Shown here piece by piece: positions 6,218 through 9,469 of a DNA stretch of 9,469 nucleotides. Source of the stretch: an uncultured Succinatimonas sp. GTDB taxonomy: Bacteria; Pseudomonadota; Gammaproteobacteria; Enterobacterales; Succinivibrionaceae. Where the stretch lies: contig URKL01000055.1 in NCBI GenBank assembly GCA_900548485.1, forward strand, positions 1-9,469, in the 5' to 3' direction. The notes beneath the pieces are model-generated. The model had not been told where the DNA came from and did no database searches. It saw only the letters and a list, made by a program, of their open reading frames with translations. Numbering within the stretch: position 1 is the first letter of the stretch; each line of letters starts with the position of its first letter. Made by a program: the position numbers and the translations under genes.

Positions 6218-7726
6218 ATGCAGAATTTAAATTTAGAATTAAAACCGCAAGCACAATGCGAGTTACCGATTAAAGCTATTCAGTTTGGTGAGGGTAATTT
6301 CCTCCGTGGATTTTTGGATTGGATGCTTTATAAACTCAACCAACAGAATCTTTTTAATGGTCGTGTTTTGGCTGTACAACCGACTCCACGCGGACGTGTT
6401 CAGCCTAAGCTAAAAAAACAAGATGGCTTATACACCACAATATTGCATGGTATTGTTGATGGTAAGGAAACCGAGATTACTGATATTGTAAATACCATTG
6501 CTGATTGTTTAAATCCTTATGATGACGAGCAGTGGGCTAAGCTTAAAGAAGCTGCTTGTGATAAGAATATTCAGTTTATTTTCTCTAACACCACTGAAGC
6601 TGGTGTAGCTTATGTAAAAGAAGATGGCTTAGGTAAAAGCGCTCCTTCATCTTATCCGGCTAAATTAACAGCTCTTTTATATGAGCGTTTTAAATCTTTT
6701 AAAGGCTTAGAATGTTCCTGTCAAAGTGGCATGACTATTATGCCTTGCGAGCTATTAGATGATAATGGTAATAAGCTTAAAGCAATTGTTTTACAACATA
6801 TTGCTGATTGGGGCTTAGAGGATGAGTTTAAAGCTTATGTTGAGGAAGATTGTACTTTCTTAAATACCTTAGTTGACCGTGTAGTTTCTGGTTTCCCGAC
6901 TGCAAATCAAAAGGAATATGAAGAAAAATTAGGTTATGTTGATGAACTGATGACTTGCGGAGAGATTTTCCATTTCTTAGCAATTGAGGGTGGGGAATCT
7001 GTTTCTGAGTTATTACCTTTTGAAAAAGCTGGCCTTAATGTAGTTGTTGCCTCTGATATTACTCCTTATCGTTTACGCAAAGTTAGAATTTTAAATGGTA
7101 CTCATACCTCAAATGTACCTGCCGCTTTTTTAAAGGGATTAGATACTGTTGATCAGATGATGACTGATAAGGTTACCGGTCCTTTTGCTCATTCTATTAT
7201 TTACGATGAGATTATCCCAGCTGTTAACTTAGATAAGCAGATGTTAACTACTTTTGCTGATGCAGTTGTAAATCGTTTCTTAGATCCGTCTATGCATCAT
7301 CAATTAGCTTCTATTTTGATGAACTGTACTTCTAAGATTAAGGCTAGAGTTTTACCTACTATTCTTGATGCAAGATCTAAAGGAAAGCTTCCAGTTAAAT
7401 TATGTTTTGCCTTTGCAGCTTATATAGCTCTTTATAAAGATGCTAATAATACCGTTCCGGTTGTAGTAAATCGTGCTGGTGGTAAGAGTGGCGAGTTTGT
7501 TGATGATGTTTACGCCGTTGAAGCTTTAAGCAAAGCTTGGTCTGTTTACAATAAGACTGAGGCTACAGCTTTATTAACTGTTAAGGCTGTTTTATCTGAT
7601 GTCAATCTCTGGGGCCGTGATTTATCCTCTGATGTTGATTTAACTGCATTAATTGCCAAACTTACCCATGCTGTAATCTCTGATGGTGTTGAAGCTACTA
7701 TGCTTGATTTACAGGAGCACGCATAA
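6218..7726 (+). CDS. uxaB: Tagaturonate reductase (altronate oxidoreductase)
   Basis: A 502-residue member of the mannitol-dehydrogenase-type long-chain polyol dehydrogenases. It interconverts D-tagaturonate and D-altronate with NAD(H), in the catabolic direction as a reductase. It follows E. coli UxaB (483 residues) in order: IQFGEGNFLRGF at 21-32 (the nucleotide loop), QDGLYTTI at 68-75, FSNTTEAG at 122-129, SYPAKL at 145-150 and TLVDRVVSGFP at 217-227. The catalytic Lys-x4-Asn-x2-His is intact as Lys288, Asn293 and His296 (KVRILNGTH). These motifs match UxaB rather than the fructuronate reductase UxuB, which has HLGCGAFHRAH near its start. The ribosome-binding site AGGA (6204-6207) is ten bases from the ATG, weaker than its neighbours. 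The stop overlaps the uxaA start. Confidence 0.94.
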   Translation: MQNLNLELKPQAQCELPIKAIQFGEGNFLRGFLDWMLYKLNQQNLFNGRVLAVQPTPRGRVQPKLKKQDGLYTTILHGIVDGKETEITDIVNTIADCLNPYDDEQWAKLKEAACDKNIQFIFSNTTEAGVAYVKEDGLGKSAPSSYPAKLTALLYERFKSFKGLECSCQSGMTIMPCELLDDNGNKLKAIVLQHIADWGLEDEFKAYVEEDCTFLNTLVDRVVSGFPTANQKEYEEKLGYVDELMTCGEIFHFLAIEGGESVSELLPFEKAGLNVVVASDITPYRLRKVRILNGTHTSNVPAAFLKGLDTVDQMMTDKVTGPFAHSIIYDEIIPAVNLDKQMLTTFADAVVNRFLDPSMHHQLASILMNCTSKIKARVLPTILDARSKGKLPVKLCFAFAAYIALYKDANNTVPVVVNRAGGKSGEFVDDVYAVEALSKAWSVYNKTEATALLTVKAVLSDVNLWGRDLSSDVDLTALIAKLTHAVISDGVEATMLDLQEHA

Positions 7727-9210
7727 TGCAGGCTGTTATCATTAATAATGAAGACGTCGTTGCGGTAGCTTTAGAAGCTATTCCTAAGGGCACAGAAATT
7801 TCTTTGCCTAGAGGGGCTGTTACCGTAGTAGACGATATTCCGCGTGGCCATAAATTTGCGCTTTGCGATTTAAAAGAGGGAGATCCTATTATTAAATATG
7901 GATACCCTATTGGTAAAGCTCGTGAAGATATCAAAAAAGGTCAGCATGTTCATACTCATAATGTTCGTACTAACTTATCAGGTGAGGGTAGCTATACCTA
8001 TAATAAGCAACCCCTCTCTGAGCTTAAGCAGGTAGAACGTACTTTTGAGGGCTTTGTCCGTGAGGACGGTAAGGTTGGTATTCGTAATGAATTATGGATT
8101 ATACCAACTGTATTTTGTGTCAACCAAATTGCCAGAGAGCTTGAGCAATATGCGCGTGAAAAGCTGGCAAGTTTCTCCCATGTTGATGGTGCTGTAGCTT
8201 TATGTCATCCTTTTGGTTGCTCGCAGATGGGCGAAGATCAGGAGACTACTCGTAAGGTCTTAGCAGCTTTGTCACGTCATCAAAATGTAGGTTCAGTTTT
8301 AGTCTTAGGTCTAGGTTGTGAGAATACTAATATTGAGGTATTTAAGCAGTATTTAGATTTAGACGATAAGCGCTTACATTTCTTAAATACTCAGGATGTT
8401 GAGGATGAGCTTGATAAAGGTTATGACTTAATTGATGAGTGTTTAGCTCAAGCTGAAGAGTGTCGTCGTAGCACTGTACCTTTAAGCAAATTGCGTATAG
8501 GTCTTAAGTGTGGTGGCTCAGATGGTTTATCTGGAATTACTGCCAATCCTTTAATTGGTAGAGTAAGCGATTTAGTTACAGCCGCAGGTGGTACCTCTGT
8601 AATGACTGAGGTCCCTGAAATGTTTGGTGCTGAGCAGTTACTTATGAATCGTGCTCATAATGAAGAGGTTTTTGAAAAGACTGTAAGTCTTATCAATAAC
8701 TTTAAACATTATTTTGAGTCTCATGGTGAAACTGTTTCTGAAAATCCATCCCCAGGTAACAAAGCCGGCGGTATTACTACCTTAGAGGATAAGTCCCTAG
8801 GTTGCGTACAAAAGGGTGGTAAGGCCGAGGTTATGGATGTTATCAAATATGGTGACAGTATTAAGATCTCGGGCTTGAATTTGTTACAAGGACCTGGATC
8901 AGATGGTGTTTCCTGTTCAGCCTTAGCAGCTGCTGGTGTGGATATTATCTTGTTCTCAACTGGTCGTGGTACTCCGTTTGCAACTGTAGTTCCGACAGTT
9001 AAGATTTCTACTAATAGCGATCTTTACAAACGCAAAGGTGGTAACTGGATTGATTTTAACGCCGGTTCCATTGTGGATGGTCGTGATTTTGATGAATTGG
9101 CCTTAGAGCTTTTAGACTACATTATTGCTGTAGCTTCTGGCAAAGAGACCGTTTCTGAAAAACGTGGCTTCCATGAGCTTTTGATTTGGAAAGATGGTGT
9201 AACTCTATAG
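7726..9210 (+). CDS. uxaA: Altronate dehydratase
   Basis: A 494-residue, single-chain D-altronate dehydratase that removes water to form 2-keto-3-deoxygluconate, the end product of this operon. An N-terminal SAF domain (about 5-80, with GHKFAL at 41-46 and HVHTHNVRTN at 74-83) is joined to the large catalytic domain shared with galactarate dehydratase. Conserved blocks match E. coli UxaA (495 residues) throughout: GIRNELWIIPTV, PFGCSQMGED with Cys165, GLGCEN with Cys198, CGGSDGLSGITANP from Cys262, VPEMFGAEQLLM, NPSPGNKAGGITTLEDKSLG and STGRGTPFATVVPTVKI. The conserved cysteines and histidines suit an Fe(II)- or FeS-dependent active site. ATG 7726 shares one base with the uxaB stop (TAATG), with AGGAG at 7713-7717, so translation is coupled. 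It is the last gene of the operon. Confidence 0.97.
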   Translation: MQAVIINNEDVVAVALEAIPKGTEISLPRGAVTVVDDIPRGHKFALCDLKEGDPIIKYGYPIGKAREDIKKGQHVHTHNVRTNLSGEGSYTYNKQPLSELKQVERTFEGFVREDGKVGIRNELWIIPTVFCVNQIARELEQYAREKLASFSHVDGAVALCHPFGCSQMGEDQETTRKVLAALSRHQNVGSVLVLGLGCENTNIEVFKQYLDLDDKRLHFLNTQDVEDELDKGYDLIDECLAQAEECRRSTVPLSKLRIGLKCGGSDGLSGITANPLIGRVSDLVTAAGGTSVMTEVPEMFGAEQLLMNRAHNEEVFEKTVSLINNFKHYFESHGETVSENPSPGNKAGGITTLEDKSLGCVQKGGKAEVMDVIKYGDSIKISGLNLLQGPGSDGVSCSALAAAGVDIILFSTGRGTPFATVVPTVKISTNSDLYKRKGGNWIDFNAGSIVDGRDFDELALELLDYIIAVASGKETVSEKRGFHELLIWKDGVTL

Positions 9211-9220
9211 TCCTCGGCAA

Positions 9221-9238
9221 AACCTATATCTTTAGGTT
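9221..9238 (+). other. Small hairpin after uxaA
   Basis: AACCTA (9221-9226) and TAGGTT (9233-9238) pair perfectly around TATCTT, ten bases after the uxaA stop and just before the main terminator. It has no T tract. It may simply add 3' stability. Confidence 0.3.
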
Positions 9239-9249
9239 AGCTTGATTTA

Positions 9250-9285
9250 GGCAGTGGTATTCATTTATCACTGCCTTATTTTTTT
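9250..9285 (+). terminator. Rho-independent terminator of the operon
   Basis: GGCAGTGGTA (9250-9259) pairs with TATCACTGCC (9266-9275) over ten pairs, with one G-U, around loop TTCATT. A T tract follows at once (9276-9285, nine T in ten). This is a classic strong intrinsic terminator, oriented to stop transcription coming from uxaA. The reverse strand lacks a good T run, so it appears to be one-directional. Confidence 0.92.
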
Positions 9286-9334
9286 ATAAGAGTCATCACT
9301 GAAAAAGCATTGAAGCTAGGTAGTAATCTAAGCT

Positions 9335-9372
9335 GTAGGGATCCCCTTGCTTTAGCAAGGGGCGGAAGTCAA
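9335..9372 (+). mobile_element. IS200/IS605-type right-end hairpin (right copy, solo)
   Basis: This is the second copy of the 38-nt element at 1-38, with 36 of 38 positions identical and in the same orientation. The 8-bp stem and TTTA loop are unchanged and it ends in the same GTCAA. The guide-like tetranucleotide is GGAT here instead of GAAT, a change expected to weaken transposase recognition. No tnpA or tnpB lies upstream, because the operon terminator ends only about 50 bp before it. It is therefore a solo end, a deleted remnant, or a stand-alone palindrome-type element. Directly upstream, AGCTAG (9315-9320) and CTAAGCT (9329-9335 region) could form a second, bulged stem. Confidence 0.55.
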
Positions 9373-9469
9373 TCAGAGTTTGTTTTAGTTTATCAAATTT
9401 TGGGCACACAAAACCTCGTACTTAAGTTATTGTTTAATAATTGAAATAGGCGTAGTACGGATGCCGCTG
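9373..9469. other. Downstream intergenic DNA
   Basis: Ninety-seven AT-rich bases follow the solo hairpin. They contain a palindrome ACTTAAGT near 9419-9426 and a small TTATT/AATAA dyad at about 9427-9440. I see no open reading frame of useful length, no tRNA and no convincing promoter. The next gene lies outside the window. Confidence 0.5.

Noticed and set aside
7698..7934. 78-codon reading frame on the - strand
   Set aside because: It lies across the uxaB/uxaA junction, opposite conserved UxaA residues; it is a shadow.
9401..9416. GGGCACAC motif resembling a -24 sigma-54 element
   Set aside because: There is no GC ten bases after the GG, so the required -12 element is missing.

Overview
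The window is one compact catabolic locus, all on the + strand. It comes from an AT-rich bacterium that uses sigma-54, a sodium-type TRAP transporter and the isomerase-route uronate enzymes UxaB and UxaA. The protein sequences read as Gammaproteobacteria. A gut anaerobe of the Succinivibrionaceae type would fit the low GC, the strong TTA-leucine bias and the gene content, but that placement is inference.

Layout. A 38-nt hairpin element at 1-38 looks like the right end of an IS200/IS605 (IS608-type) element. It is followed by a single-component sigma-54 activator (142-1998) with a PrpR_N-type sensor, a PAS-like linker, an AAA+ domain and a Fis-type HTH. The 217-bp gap after it holds two 15-bp dyads exactly 42 bp apart (2035-2049 and 2077-2091), a possible IHF site and a textbook -24/-12 promoter (2145-2162). 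Then come dctP (2216-3217), a stable intergenic hairpin, dctQ (3292-3783), dctM (3786-5072), a zinc-dependent medium-chain dehydrogenase whose start is ATG 5099 (to 6130), a 13-bp-armed palindrome, uxaB (6218-7726) and uxaA (7726-9210, overlapping uxaB by one base). A strong intrinsic terminator (9250-9285) closes the operon. A second copy of the 38-nt hairpin element lies just after it (9335-9372).

How the genes work together. The TRAP system imports a sugar acid. The Zn dehydrogenase probably oxidises an aldonate such as L-galactonate at C5 to D-tagaturonate. UxaB reduces D-tagaturonate to D-altronate, and UxaA dehydrates that to 2-keto-3-deoxygluconate (KDG). The first two steps are redox-neutral. 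No UxaC isomerase and no KDG kinase or aldolase gene is present, which fits entry at the aldonate level, with KDG handled by genes elsewhere. The activator, probably binding the substrate or an intermediate, would switch on the sigma-54 promoter. The unusual point is the combination: an L-galactonate-like pathway (in E. coli served by an MFS transporter and a GntR-type regulator) joined to a TRAP transporter and a PrpR_N/sigma-54 switch.
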